Below are positions 34,311 to 47,461 of a stretch of 64,000 bases of DNA, piece by piece. The DNA is from Prinsepia uniflora (taxonomy: Eukaryota; Streptophyta; Magnoliopsida; Rosales; Rosaceae), in assembly GCA_032719365.1 (NCBI GenBank), contig CM064874.1, forward strand, positions 28,072,716 through 28,136,715, given 5' to 3'. Positions within the stretch are counted from its first letter, which is position 1. The number at the start of each line of letters is the position of its first letter. The position numbers were made by a program, and so were the translations under genes. The notes beneath the pieces were generated by a model. The model saw nothing but the letters and a program-made list of their open reading frames with translations. It was not told the origin of the DNA and made no database searches.

Positions 34311-37190
34311 TGTAACGACCCGTCCCGAATATCGGGATTTAATAATATTTAATTGTGATTTACTAATCTGGGATTAGTTGGGCGATTTCGGACGAATTGT
34401 GCAAAATGACCGTTTTGCCCCTAGGTGTGGGCAAAACGTTGACTTTTAATTCGAATGGTCAAATGGACTTTGACCGATGACCGTGACGTAGTTCGGGACG
34501 TCACGAGTTCATAGACAGGTGGCACGTTCGATTCCGACGTTCGTGGTGAAAGTTATGATGTACGGAAGTCCAGGGGCATTTTCGTAATTTGGACGATGTA
34601 GGGGCAAATGTTGACTTTTTGACCGGGATGTCCGATGGCCGAGGGCCAAGGACCGTTACGGAGGTTTCGTCGATACGAATTCAATGACAGGCGGCACGCA
34701 TCAATCGGAGTCCGTATGACCGAGTTACGGGTCAGGATGCGTGAGGGGCATTTTGGTAATTTTCTGCACAAGGGCAGAATGGTAATTTCACGGGTGTTTG
34801 AACGGCTACTGTAGCACCGTGGAGGGAACGTGGCCAGCGCACGGGTGGTGCGTTTATGGAGCAAATTGCTGGCCTAAACCATTGTTTATGGGATTGTTGG
34901 ATTGTTTAGTGGCATTGTGCGATGCCAGGCTGTGTGGGACGGTGGATTTGGCCATTAACCATGACTGGTGCACGATGAAAAGCAGAGTGCTTCCCACATG
35001 TGTTCAGCCTTTCCAGGGCCCAATTGGGCGGATTGCAGTGGGCAATGTAGTTATGGGACTGAGTGAAGTGTTCTGGGATTGAGAATGAGAGGAAAGGAGC
35101 AATTTTGGTGTGGAATTGTTCAAAAACCCGAAACTGGTTTTTGAAGAGTTCATTATCGAATTTCGGTTTTCAGGCCAGCCCAGGGCAAATTGATGATTCA
35201 TTTTGTTCTCTGGGATCATTTCGAGTCGAACCAGATCAAATGGGGCAAGCTTGGGAGCTCCTAGGGCCGTGAACGGACATGGTGGACGGCCGGAAAACTC
35301 GAGCTTGAGTTGTGACGATTAAGGTATTGTCGAGTTAAATTAATGATTCTAATTAGTTCGTTGTAGTCCTAATTAACTTCCTGTGAAGTTAATTTGATTT
35401 TGGTTAAGGATTGGAGGAGCTCTGGTGATCGACCCGTTTTGGGTGATCACGGGTTGTCGACAAGATTGATCGACGGTTGATGCTAATCATGGACACAGAA
35501 CTGAAATTGGTGGATTGGTGATTGTTGTGGGATCAAGAACGGATGGAATTGATATCGAATTGAGGGTGTTTGAAACGGATCCTATCGCGGGTAATCTGAC
35601 CCGTTTACCAGTCATTCGGGTGAAGAAGGAGCACTGTAGCAGGCGCGTGGCTTTCACGCGCAGCCACTCACGGCGGCGCGTGACGGCGCGTGGGCACGAA
35701 TCTCGAGGTGAGGTCAACATGACTTTTATCCTATACATTGTAACGAACATTTTGGGATTGGTTTCGTGTCGATCGGACACCGTCTCGATATTGTTCGGGA
35801 TGTCCGAAGGTTTTAAATCCAATTTAAAAATACTTAAAAATTCGGGAAAATTACGGGGCTTGAATAGGATGCTAATGATGAGGTTAGTGATCCTCTAAAT
35901 TGATTTGAACAGGATTGGGAGTCCCGGTGATAGTGAGGTGGCCCGGGAGGGCCTATGGCACGCGTATCGAGGCGCTCGGTTAAACGGTCTGTGAGTGGAC
36001 ATTGGTTTTATAAATTCGATGCATGCATAACTGTTTCATGATTGTTATAATTGGGATTATATGATTTATTTTGGATATCAGTGAATTTATATGTTTTCAC
36101 GCTTTTCGAGGCGATTTACGTGTTTGCACGTGAATCGAGGTTTTCTGGATTTGCACTGATTTCCATAAATATGGATGGATATGATTTCATGAAACGGTCA
36201 CGGATTTGATAATGTGAAATCGGGCCAGGGGCCCAGTTAATTTGTTGAATCGGGCCAGGGGCCCAATTGAATTATGAAATCGGGCCAGGGGCCCAGTTAA
36301 CTTATGAATCGGGCCAGGAGCCCAGTTGACTTGTATATGTGATTTCGGGTCGGGGACCCTAAAATGGAATTGAATGAACTATTTCGGATTTGATTCAACT
36401 ATTTGGACTTATGACGGTTTTATGGAAATTCGGGGCAGGGCCCTTGTGATATTTTGGAAATGAATAATAAAATGTGTTCCATAAAACCATCTCGATATGA
36501 GGATATTTATATCCTGGTCTCCTCCAAGTGTCGGGGACACTGGAGAAGTCACGGTGCATTGCCTGTGAGGGCTCATTGTACGGAGCTACCGGACCGTATA
36601 GTGATCCAGGAGCAGGATTGCTAGACGTCATGGACGTCAGACATCGGGGATGTCAGAGATATGGACCCGGTGAGACCCCGGGCAGCACGCGTTGCTTAAT
36701 ACCGTGAGATATGACGTCTGGAACGTCAAGCGTCTAGGACGCTAGGCATCGGGGATGCCGGAGATGGAAAAATAATAAATGAATATTACTGGATTGATGA
36801 AATAACTCTTGGATTTACTTTTGGAAATTGAAAATATGCTTTGGTTTCCGAGCTAAGGCCCTAATGGTTATTTCTAAATAAATATGGGATTATTGGTTTT
36901 GGTGCATGCATATGATTTTACTGAGGGGCATAAATGTCTTATAAATGTTTTAAGCAGACTTGTTTATTTTCGTCCACTCACAGCTTTTGGTTTTTAATGC
37001 CCTTCAGGTTGATTCCGGATACGACTGCAGCAGAGACTTGAGCATCGCACACCTCCTCCATCGATCCTTACGCACTCTGGAAGCCCGTTTGGGCAATGGC
37101 AATCGGTTATCCCTTGTCTGGCGCCTCTTGTCAGACGGGAGCACGTCACATTCCATGGTAATCCCGGGGGGATTGGGATGGGTCGTGTCA
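34311..37190 (+). mobile_element. Array LTR 2 (middle)
   Basis: Same ends and length as LTR 1. It is A at 34423, where LTR 1 has G at 27841, and it shares LTR 1 bases at the three sites where LTR 3 differs. This is the pattern of a recombinant between a 3' LTR (left part) and a 5' LTR (right part). Confidence 0.95.
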
Positions 37191-40100
37191 AGTGGTATCA
37201 GAGCAGGTTTTGCTCTTTTGTGCGCGAAGGACGAGGGTGTGATGTCTCTTTGGGCTGCTGTTCCGTTGTCAACCTGATAGATAGTTTTGGATTTGTATGG
37301 TGAATTGGGAGTGTTTGGCCCGATACGCCGTACATTGATGCGATTCAACCCAAGTGGTGTTGTATAAGATTAACTGGTAATGTGGGACCGTCGGTTCGGT
37401 CAGGTGATTATGGATTGTTGTGCCACTGGGCACAGCTAGGTTCAGGGAACCCCATTTGATTGCAAATGCGAAACTCAGTTGAGTATTGGTCTAAATAATG
37501 GACCCTGGTAGTGTTGGCTAGTGTACGGGTTGTTGGTGCATCGGAGTTAGCCGATGACCTTCGTGGTGGAACCCACGTTGAGTTGACGATTGGATTGGAT
37601 TGGATGTCTATACGATGTCAGGACCGCAGAGTCGGTCAGGTTGTGGATTTTACTGCAAAAGGCAGTTGGGTTCGGTGGAACCCTAGGGTGTGATTTTGGA
37701 ACCCTAACTTGTAATTGATGGACCGAAAGGTGAACCTTAAGTGAGAACTTGTGCTGCGACGAGCGGCTGAGGTCATGGATGACCATGTGGATGACTCTAG
37801 TGAGTCTAGTCTGGATGATGGGATTCGATCCACGGATGCGGTTATGAGATAAAATATGGAATCCCGTGTTGGATCGAATAGTAGTGTGATGTGTGGATAC
37901 GGATCTTGACAACGATGACTGTTGGTCGACAGTTGTGTCGAGATGACTGGCTATCGAGGGTATTTAGTGTGGTTTTAATACTTGGGGATGTTCAGGGAAC
38001 GTCCATTATCCTGATGTGCCAGTGGTCAAATTGGGGTACCCATAGTCGTGGGGTACGAGTGGTGTTACGGGATCGTCGTTCGTAATGAACGGAGATCCAG
38101 GGTAACAACTTTGCACACTGTGTGCTAGCATGGGTGTTCGTGTGCTAGCATGGGTGTTCGTGTGCTATGTATGGATGTTGGTATGGTGATACCTTTATGC
38201 CAATACTGGTATGGATGCCTGTGTGCTGATACTAGTGTTGATGATGGTGCGTTGGTGCTGGTACTAGCGCTGGTGCTGGTGACAGTAATTGTGATGACGA
38301 TGAGCCACCAGTTGGGGTGTGACTCTGTCATGATGAACAGATGATTGGTATCTGCGACTCAGTGGTGGTTGAGTCTTGGACTGGATGGGATCCAGTGGAG
38401 GTTATGTCGTGTTGGGATAAGTCCTAACAGATTTATGATGACAAGTGATGAATGGATAAAATGGTATGATTGAAACTTGGGGAATCTAGGGACGATGTTC
38501 CCTATGTCATGCGAGTTGGTGGATTTGGGGAGTTGTGGTCAACTCCGAGATTGGTAAGTTTGTGTACTGCTTATATCCCCTGAGAATACAAGGAAATTAT
38601 TGGAATTGGAAAAGTCGGGGAAACCATTCGTGGTATTGATGTGGGATTTGGTGATTATGAATCACTTGGAACCTGAGGATTGAACCTGTTAAGGTCGAGA
38701 TGTGAGACGGAAGCTGTATGGTATGCACATCCAGGCAGAGTTGAGGAAATTTCCGTTCGGAATCGGGGTGTGTGCATACATGACTATTGGCGGACGTGAG
38801 GTCCGAGTAATGAATTGATTTTGGACACGTGGTGGTCCAAGTGAGGTATGGACGTGGGAAGTCCCGTGGTTGGACTTGACATCTCATTGGGAGCATGTCT
38901 GTTTCCAACATGGTTGGAACTCTCTATCCGGGGAGAGTTGTGATTGGGAGACGAGGGAAGTGCTCGTTTCCACACCGGTGATTGGTATTCCGAAGTCTTT
39001 GGGGTTGACTTCTTATTTCCTGCCGTGGCAGGTGATGATTGTTGCTACCAGTACGTTGAGCGTGTATTGGTAGGTGGACCCATGTTTGGCTTGGGTTCAT
39101 TGGACACAAGCAGTTGTGTATGATTTTGGATTTGGTGGTGAAATGCGAGGTCATCTTTCCACCAAGGGAAATTTGGCGAAGGATTCAACTGAGGGTGTAA
39201 GACCCTACGATCAGCTTTCAGATGGATTGTTAACTGCGTGGGCATGCGTGGATCCTAGGTGGATCTGATTTGAGATGTTGTCGACTTTGGTCGATGTGAC
39301 GATCTAGGATCGTGATGTTACTTGTCGAGTGACGTAGCGATGGATCTGGGTTGTGGTCGTGATGATCCAGATTGGATGAGAGTTATCACTCTTACCTTGG
39401 TATGTGAATCGTAAATGACGGGACTGAACTTCTTCTCGGAGTGAAGTCCATATGGTTTGTGACTTGGTTGAGTAGGTTTCCGATGTGGTCGGAGTTTGTC
39501 AACCTTTGACGTGTGGATATTGGGATGGGCTTCCCTATGAAGTAAATCGAGTGTTTTGGAGAGGCAACCGATAGGTTCGGTTTTGTTACGTCTTGGTGGA
39601 CGTAAACGAGATTTTGGGTTTTGGAATCGAATTTCTGGGTGACGATTCAGGATTCGATTGCGAAGCTCGAAAATGGATTACTGGATTTGGGTGCGGAATG
39701 GTTATTCCAATGCTAGCTTACGGAATAATGATTTCGGATTCGGATTTGGAAATGGATTAAATATGTGATGTTTGGGTTTGGATTCGGAATTTCTTACGAA
39801 ATTGCGGATTCGGATTCGGAATTGGAACTAGATGACGGGTGGAGTTCGTTTTGTCTCATGTTGGTTTGAGCAAATGTGCTCCATTACTAGAACGTGTTTG
39901 GCTATAACCTGGGTGGCTATAGTCAGATTGATGGATTGAGGTACGTACAGGGTACGTTGTACGAGGATTGATACTGGTTAGGCTGAGTGGTGCCTAATGG
40001 CGGTACATGGGATGTACCCGTGGTGTGTAACTAATGTGTTGGTAATCGGATTGGTTCTGATATCATTTGTTTGGCTATATTGTGGACTGGACATTGGATA

Positions 40101-40892
40101 CTGTGCGCTGGGCAGAGTGATTTTGTCAGGGTTCAGTGATTGTATGAGCAGGTGCTCTTAGCCATGGTTGGCTTATGGAACCCTAGTACTGAGATGTGTG
40201 TCACTGCTGGGCTGGTATTCAATGTGTTCCAGTTACACCACTTGATTGAGTAAGTTGGCGGTATACGTACACTCAGCATGAGTGAGTTGGTGGTCAGAGT
40301 AACCACGAGTAGCCTTGCGTGATGCTACTACGCCGTCATATTTTCCAGCGTTTTGGTTCGCTGAGGGAGTCGGCGATTATGGACATTGAGATTTATTTAT
40401 GTCGCAGGATGGGCTTGCCCTGCGAATTGAGATCATGTGGTTGATCTTGCGCTACATCGAGAGTGATGTAGTACGTGGTGTTGTCACGGATAGACAGATG
40501 GTTGGGGCTTTATCAGGGTGGTAAAGTTTTGTGATGACAGTTTGACTAGTGGTGTCAGCATGGACTGACAAATGAGATTTGGTGACTCCCGGCGGGAGCA
40601 AATGTAAGGATTTATTGGCAATGGAAAGGAACCATCTAGCTGAAGGAGTCAGCTAAATGGTTAGGCGATTTTATCGCGGATCAGGTGATCATTTCCACTC
40701 GAGGTGGTCGAGTGTTGTTGCTATTATGACGTATGACTGAGGTGGTATGTCTGGGTACAACGAGGCTGGTGTTGTCCCAGTATGTGGGTGTACAAGTGTA
40801 CACAGATGTGTGATCGAACTGTTTTCCACAAGGTGGTTGTGGAATAAGGTTATTGGTAATTTCGAGGACGAAATTCTTTAAGGAGGGAAGGT
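37191..40892 (+). mobile_element. Array body 2, non-coding (3702 bp)
   Basis: Appears identical to body 1 at an offset of 6582, with the same TGGTATCAGAGC primer-binding site at the start and polypurine tract before the next LTR. No retroviral-type protein is readable. Confidence 0.92.
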
Positions 40893-43772
40893 TGTAACGA
40901 CCCGTCCCGAATATCGGGATTTAATAATATTTAATTGTGATTTACTAATCTGGGATTAGTTGGGCGATTTCGGACGAATTGTGCAAAATGACCGTTTTGC
41001 CCCTAGGTGTGGGCAAAACGTTGACTTTTAATTCGAATGGTCAAATGGACTTTGACCGATGACCGTGACGTAGTTCGGGACGTCACGAGTTCATAGACAG
41101 GTGGCACGTTCGATTCCGACGTTCGTGGTGAAAGTTATGATGTACGGAAGTCCAGGGGCATTTTCGTAATTTGGACGATGTAGGGGCAAATGTTGACTTT
41201 TTGACCGGGATGTCCGATGGCCGAGGGCCAAGGACCGTTACGGAGGTTTCGTCGATACGAATTCAATGACAGGCGGCACGCATCAATCGGAGTCCGTATG
41301 ACCGAGTTACGGGTCAGGATGCGTGAGGGGCATTTTGGTAATTTTCTGCACAAGGGCAGAATGGTAATTTCACGGGTGTTTGAACGGCTACTGTAGCACC
41401 GTGGAGGGAACGTGGCCAGCGCACGGGTGGTGCGTTTATGGAGCAAATTGCTGGCCTAAACCATTGTTTATGGGATTGTTGGATTGTTTAGTGGCATTGT
41501 GCGATGCCAGGCTGTGTGGGACGGTGGATTTGGCCATTAACCATGACTGGTGCACGATGAAAAGCAGAGTGCTTCCCACATGTGTTCAGCCTTTCCAGGG
41601 CCCAATTGGGCGGATTGCAGTGGGCAATGTAGTTATGGGACTGAGTGAAGTGTTCTGGGATTGAGAATGAGAGGAAAGGAGCAATTTTGGTGTGGAATTG
41701 TTCAAAAACCCGAAACTGGTTTTTGAAGAGTTCATTATCGAATTTCGGTTTTCAGGCCAGCCCAGGGCAAATTGATGATTCATTTTGTTCTCTGGGATCA
41801 TTTCGAGTCGAACCAGATCAAATGGGGCAAGCTTGGGAGCTCCTAGGGCCGTGAACGGACATGGTGGACGGCCGGAAAACTCGAGCTTGAGTTGTGACGA
41901 TTAAGGTATTGTCGAGTTAAATTAATGATTCTAATTAGTTCGTTGTAGTCCTAATTAACTTCCTGTGAAGTTAATTTGATTTTGGTTAAGGATTGGAGGA
42001 GCTCTGGTGATCGACCCGTTTTGGGTGATCACGGGTTGTCGACAAGATTGATCGACGGTTGATGCTAATCATGGACACAGAACTGAAATTGGTGGATTGG
42101 TGATTGTTGTGGGATCAAGAACGGATGGAATTGATATCGAATTGAGGGTGTTTGAAACGGATCCTATCGCGGGTAATCTGACCCGTTTACCAGTCATTCG
42201 GGTGAAGAAGGAGCACTGTAGCAGGCGCGTGGCTTTCACGCGCAGCCACTCACGGCGGCGCGTGACGGCGCGTGGGCACGAATCTCGAGGTGAGGTCAAC
42301 ATGACTTTTATCCTATACATTGTAACGAACATTTTGGGATTGGTTTCGTGTCGATCGGACACCGTCTCGATATTGTTCGGGATGTCCGAAGGTTTTAAAT
42401 CCAATTTAAAAATACTTAAAAATTCGGGAAAATTACGGGGCTTGAATAGGATGCTAATGATGAGGTTAGTGATCCTCTAAATTGATTTGAACAGGATTGG
42501 GAGTCCCGGTGATAGTGAGGTGGCCCGGGAGGGCCTATGGCACGCGTATCGAGGCGCTCGGTTAAACGGTCTGTGAGTGGACATTGGTTTTATAAATTCG
42601 ATGCATGCATAACTGTTTCATGATTGTTATAATTGGGATTATATGATTTATTTTGGATATCAGTGAATTTATATGTTTTCACGCTTTTCGAGGCGATTTA
42701 CGTGTTTGCACGTGAATCGAGGTTTTCTGGATTTGCACTGATTTCCATAAATATGGATGGATATGATTTCATGAAACGGTCACGGATTTGATAATGTGAA
42801 ATCGGGCCAGGGGCCCAGTTAATTTGTTGAATCGGGCCAGGGGCCCAATTGAATTATGAAATCGGGCCAGGGGCCCAGTTAACTTATGAATCGGGCCAGG
42901 AGCCCAGTTGACTTGTATATGTGATTTCGGGTCGGGGACCCTAAAATGGAATTGAATGAACTATTTCGGATTTGATTCAACTATTTGGACTTATGACGGT
43001 TTTATGGAAATTCGGGGCAGGGCCCTTGTGATATTTTGGAAATGAATAATAAAATGTGTTCCATAAAACCATCTCGATATGAGGATATTTATATCCTGGT
43101 CTCCTCCAAGTGTCGGGGACACTGGAGAAGTCACGGTGCATTGCCTGCGAGGGCTCATTGTACGGAGCTACCGGACCGTATAGTGATCCAGGAGCAGGAT
43201 TGCTAGACGTCATGGACGTCAGACATCGGGGATGTCAGAGATATGGACCCGGTGAGACCCCGGGCAGCACGCGTTGCTTAATACCGTGAGATATGACGTC
43301 TGGAACGTCAAGCGTCTAGGACGCTAGGCATCGGGGATGCCGGAGATGGAAAAATAATAAATGAATATTACTGGATTGATGAAATAACTCTTGGATTTAC
43401 TTTTGGAAATTGAAAATATGCTTTAGTTTCCGGGCTAAGGCCCTAATGGTTATTTCTAAATAAATATGGGATTATTGGTTTTGGTGCATGCATATGATTT
43501 TACTGAGGGGCATAAATGTCTTATAAATGTTTTAAGCAGACTTGTTTATTTTCGTCCACTCACAGCTTTTGGTTTTTAATGCCCTTCAGGTTGATTCCGG
43601 ATACGACTGCAGCAGAGACTTGAGCATCGCACACCTCCTCCATCGATCCTTACGCACTCTGGAAGCCCGTTTGGGCAATGGCAATCGGTTATCCCTTGTC
43701 TGGCGCCTCTTGTCAGACGGGAGCACGTCACATTCCATGGTAATCCCGGGGGGATTGGGATGGGTCGTGTCA
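40893..43772 (+). mobile_element. Array LTR 3
   Basis: Same ends as LTRs 1 and 2, with private substitutions at 43148 (C for T), 43425 (A for G) and 43433 (G for A). The next five bases, CCGAC, repeat those before LTR 1. Confidence 0.95.
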
Positions 43773-44006
43773 CCGACTCCGCGGTCTTGACATCGAAAAG
43801 ACGTCAATCCAATCCTACCAACAATCCAACCAGGATTCCTCGAATCCGGCTGCTAACTGCCGACTGCAGTAAATCCATTTAACTCAACATAATCTGACCA
43901 TCTAATGGTCACAACCTCGAATCAGTCGTCGGAATCAATCCTACGACATCATGAAAGACGATCCCAACTAACCGTCTCACGATCAAAATCTATAAGAATA
44001 CGTTTA
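43773..44006 (-). mobile_element. Old LARD body, segment between the two insertions
   Basis: Continues the old body directly after the array. The joined sequence CTGACCGAC-TCCGCGGTC parallels, in reverse complement, the array body near 31040-31060. It stops at GTTTA, duplicated by the solo LTR 44007-47225. Confidence 0.8.
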
Positions 44007-45077
44007 TGTAACACCCCGGAAATTCGAGGATTTTAGTATTGTAATTTAATGTGTGAATTGACGCTTTTACCCTTGTGATTGGTATGGCCAAATTATTGAC
44101 TTTTGATTGGTGAATTAAATGGACTTTGACCTATGACCGTGACGTAGTTCGGGACGTCACGAGTTCATAGACAGGTGGCACGTCCAATTCGGACGATCAG
44201 GGAAAAAGTTATGACTATCGGAAGTTCAGGGGCATTACCGTAATTTTGACGGTTGGGGCAAAAACGTTGACTTTTCATTTGACAATTAATTTTCACATGA
44301 CTCAAGGGTCGTTAGGTAGGTCTCGATGTCCTGAGTCCGTAGACAGGCGGCACGCCGAAATCGGACTTCGTACGAGGAAGTTATGGTCAGAAACGTGAAA
44401 TCGGGAGGTTCGTGTCTCGGTTTTCGTGTCGAATATTTTATTCTGGAAATCTGATTGGAAGACACCTGAATGAGTGACAAGTGTCACTCACCCATTGGCT
44501 AGATTGGATCAGATCCACTATGGGATTAAATAGCATTAAAATCCACTTTTGATCTCAGCCATTGATTTGAAGTACCCCAGATCTAATCTGAACCATTGAT
44601 CTCATCCTTGAGATCAAATCTGGACCGTCCGTTTCCTTTCCCTCCATTCTTTATATTTCCTACCCGAAATGCACATTCTGTCCATTTTGAACAAACACCC
44701 CAGCTCATAACCCATTCTCTGTGTCTGCGTGTGGGGGACTCACTGGTGAGGCTGAGAGACGGCGGTGAACGGCGGCAGGCGGCGGCAAGGTAGGTGGTTC
44801 CTAACCCGAAACTGCTTAAAAACTCAGAAAATGGAAGCCTGTTTTCCAACGTGTTTTGTCGTGTTCTATTGATCCTATTCGATTCTATGGACTGGTAGGA
44901 AACTTTAGGACGTGATTTCGTGGTCTGAGGTGACCTGAACGGTGGTTAAACAGCGACGGGAACCCGGGTATGTTCATCGAGGTAAGTCTTTGATTCAGCC
45001 CTTGTTTATTTATTTTAATTAGCTAGAACTGTTTCTGGGATTAAGACGAGTAGTTAGGAACAAACCTGAACAAAAAT

Positions 45078-45791
45078 GATTGAGAAATGATGAAATGGTG
45101 ACCGGGTCATGATCGCGGGCCTGATCGACCCGAGTTGCAGAGATACGGGTCAACCCGTCTGAGGACAGAGGTGATGACGTAGCACCCTGTCAGACTGTCA
45201 GGTGACGTGGACCAACCGTGAGCCGACACGTGTCACATGTCAGTGCACAGTCAGCACTGACATGTTAGTGACGTGGCCCAATCAGGGACTGCCACGTGTC
45301 ACTGACATGTCAGTGACGTGGACCAGTGTCGTGCTGACACGTGGCACATGTCAGATCTGACACGTGGCCTGACAGATCAGTGAGGTTGACCAATCTGGTG
45401 TTGACATGTGGCACTGTCAGAGTCTGACATGTCAGACCTGACAGACTCTGATAGGTGCCACGTGTCAACGCCCGATTGGTCCACCTCACTGATTTGTCAG
45501 GCCACGTGTCAGATCTGACATGTGCCACGTGTCAGCACGACACTGGTCCACGTCACTGACATGTCAGTGACACGTGGTAGTCCCAGATTGGGCCACATCA
45601 CTGACATGTTAGTGCTGACTGTGTACTGACATGTGACACGTGTCGGCTCACGAGTGGTCCACGTCACCTGACAGGTCTGACAGGGTGCCACGTCATCACC
45701 TCTGTCCTCAGACGGTTGACCCGTATCTCTGCAACTCGGGTCGATCAGACCCGCGATCATGACCCAGTCACCATTTCATCATTTCTCAACC
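45078..45791. repeat. Long near-perfect hairpin, about 350-bp arms
   Basis: The left arm 45078-45426 and right arm 45442-45791 are inverted copies around a 15-nt centre. The innermost pair is CAGAGTCTG/CAGACTCTG. The arms match over nearly their full length, with scattered mismatches and one or two small indels. The sister LTR has only the left-arm sequence, so the right arm is a later inverted duplication. A transcript would fold into a long double-stranded stem. Confidence 0.93.
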
Positions 45792-45845
45792 ATTTCAGTC
45801 ATAGTTTGTCCCTAGAGTCTGACTTGTCAGACCTGACAGCTGTCA

Positions 45846-45925
45846 GATGACGTCATGCTGACGTCAGCGATGACGTCATGCTGACGTCAGCGATGACGTC
45901 ATGCTGACGTCAGCGATGACGTCAG
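45846..45925 (+). repeat. 23-bp tandem repeat of paired CRE palindromes
   Basis: Three exact units of 23 bp (45846-45868, 45869-45891, 45892-45914), each with two TGACGTCA octamers, followed by a partial unit. The sister LTR has only one unit at about 15495-15520, so this is a local expansion. Confidence 0.95.
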
Positions 45926-46549
45926 TAAGGACTGTTCCTGCGTTGACCGACGCGTTGACTGGCGCGTGTGGGCGCGTGTGAATAGTACTTTTGGTGGGAC
46001 CACCACCATTCTTTAGGTTTCGACGATCCGGATCCAATGGCGGTGGTTTCGGGTCGATCGGAGATCATTAAGTTGGTCAAAATAAGGTTTATTGCCTTGG
46101 GAAGCGCGTTCGGACAGCTTTTCCCGGCCGGTTTCAGCCTAGGATCTCTTGGTTGAATGATTAGGGGTTTAAATTGACCTTTACGAATACTTTGGACTTG
46201 ACAGGGATTGTACATTTGTACCAGATCGAGGGTATACGCTCGGTTTTCAGCAGGACTGTACTGTGAGTGAGCCATTTTCTTAAACCCTTGCGTGCATAAA
46301 TGTTTTCTGGTTTATTATACTTGTTCACATGCTGGAATCAATAAATGGTTTTGATGATATTGAAATTTTGGTTATGGCACGTTTCACGGTATTTGGGCAT
46401 GAGACCCGTTTGATGAAACGTAATGATCGGTTCGGATTTTACCTATGTATACATATATGTTTTGCATGTGGATATCAATAAAATGTATTTGGTACTGCAC
46501 TGTATAGATCCTTTCATATTATATTGTCTCCTCCGGATGAGGTACCCCG

Positions 46550-46725
46550 GAGAGGTCACGGACGTCTAGAACGTCCAGCGTCTATGACGCTAAGCATCAG
46601 GGATGCTGTACCCGAACGGGGTTCAGGGATTGAACTCGGAATTGAGACCCGAGTGGCACGCGTAGCCTTGTGATTGTGACCTTATTGGACGTCAGGGACG
46701 TCAGACATCAGGGATGTCGGGATTG
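46550..46725 (+). repeat. Mini-hairpin chain, LTR subfamily B copy 2
   Basis: Series GACGT-ctaga-ACGTC, AGCGTC-tat-GACGCT, AGCATC-agg-GATGCT, GACGTC-agg-GACGTC and GACATC-agg-GATGTC. The order is that of 16150-16330, with loops changed and stems kept. Confidence 0.88.
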
Positions 46726-47225
46726 GAGTGTATAGTGCAGCAACTAAAATTATACTTATGGATTTATTATATGCCTTATGGTTCATATTATATGATTGAT
46801 GGTTTTAATTACGGATGCATGCATGTTTGGAAAACGGAGGGGTAAATTATACGTTTTACTTATCAAATGATTTTATAAACTTGAGTTTCGGTCCACTCAC
46901 CCTTAATGTTTTTGGTAACCCCTCCAGGTCGTGATACTGAGGTAGAGGTGGAACCTGAGGCTGAGGCATAGATCTACTTCTGCGTACCTGAACCCCTGTT
47001 GGGTGGTGTACCCACAGGTTTACTTTAGAGTCATGCTCGCATCTTGTAATTTTGGATTTCTTCCCTTGTCTGACATCTGTTTAATTTGGATTTGATGTAT
47101 AACTTTAATTTGGTTATTTATGCATTTGATGTTTTGAGGTTAAAATTGGTATGAATTATTGGGTGTCAGACGGGAGCAGGGCACGTCCCCTGTTGGTCCT
47201 TGTGGGATCGGGGCGGGTCCTGTCA

Positions 47226-47461
47226 GTTTATCCCTTTGTAGGGTCCCACACTGTCATCCACGACAGAACTATGGCAACCTCGACATCGAATGCCGAACCA
47301 AGACGGTCCACAATCCAATCCTACTAACTATCGTACCGACACCCCAACCTCAGGTTGACCACGAACTGTAGCCCATTGAGATATCACATCCTCGACCTGT
47401 GTACATACTCCAAGAGCAGCACGGTTGCTCGAATAGAGACAACCCCGCTCTGATACCACGT
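47226..47461 (-). mobile_element. Old LARD body, 5' end with primer-binding site
   Basis: Last body segment. On the plus strand GCTCTGATACCA at 47447-47458 is the complement of TGGTATCAGAGC, next to the 5' LTR with a 3-base spacer. This fixes the element as minus-strand. Confidence 0.88.

Larger units (their letters stand above)
27729..43772 (+). mobile_element. Tandem LTR retrotransposon array: LTR-body-LTR-body-LTR
   Basis: Three 2880-bp LTRs (27729-30608, 34311-37190, 40893-43772) alternate with two 3702-bp bodies, at a constant period of 6582. The outer ends share one perfect target duplication, CCGAC (27724-27728 and 43773-43777), so this was one insertion enlarged afterwards. The bodies look identical. 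I saw only four LTR substitutions. Position 27841 is G in the first LTR and A in the others. Positions 43148, 43425 and 43433 differ only in the third. The middle LTR therefore looks like the third at its start and the first at its end, as expected from unequal recombination. The bodies are non-coding. Confidence 0.95.
44007..47225 (+). mobile_element. Solo LTR, subfamily B copy 2 (3219 bp), with internal inverted duplication
   Basis: Starts TGTAACACCCCGGAAATTCG and ends GGCGGGTCCTGTCA, with a perfect target duplication GTTTA (44002-44006 and 47226-47230). It parallels solo LTR 14042-16836 but is 424 bp longer. Most of the excess is an inverted second arm at about 45442-45791 plus a triplicated CRE unit. 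Confidence 0.95.

Noticed and set aside
27729..43772. Two independent insertions side by side
   Set aside because: Only one pair of CCGAC duplications exists, at the outer ends, and LTRs join bodies directly without target duplications between units.
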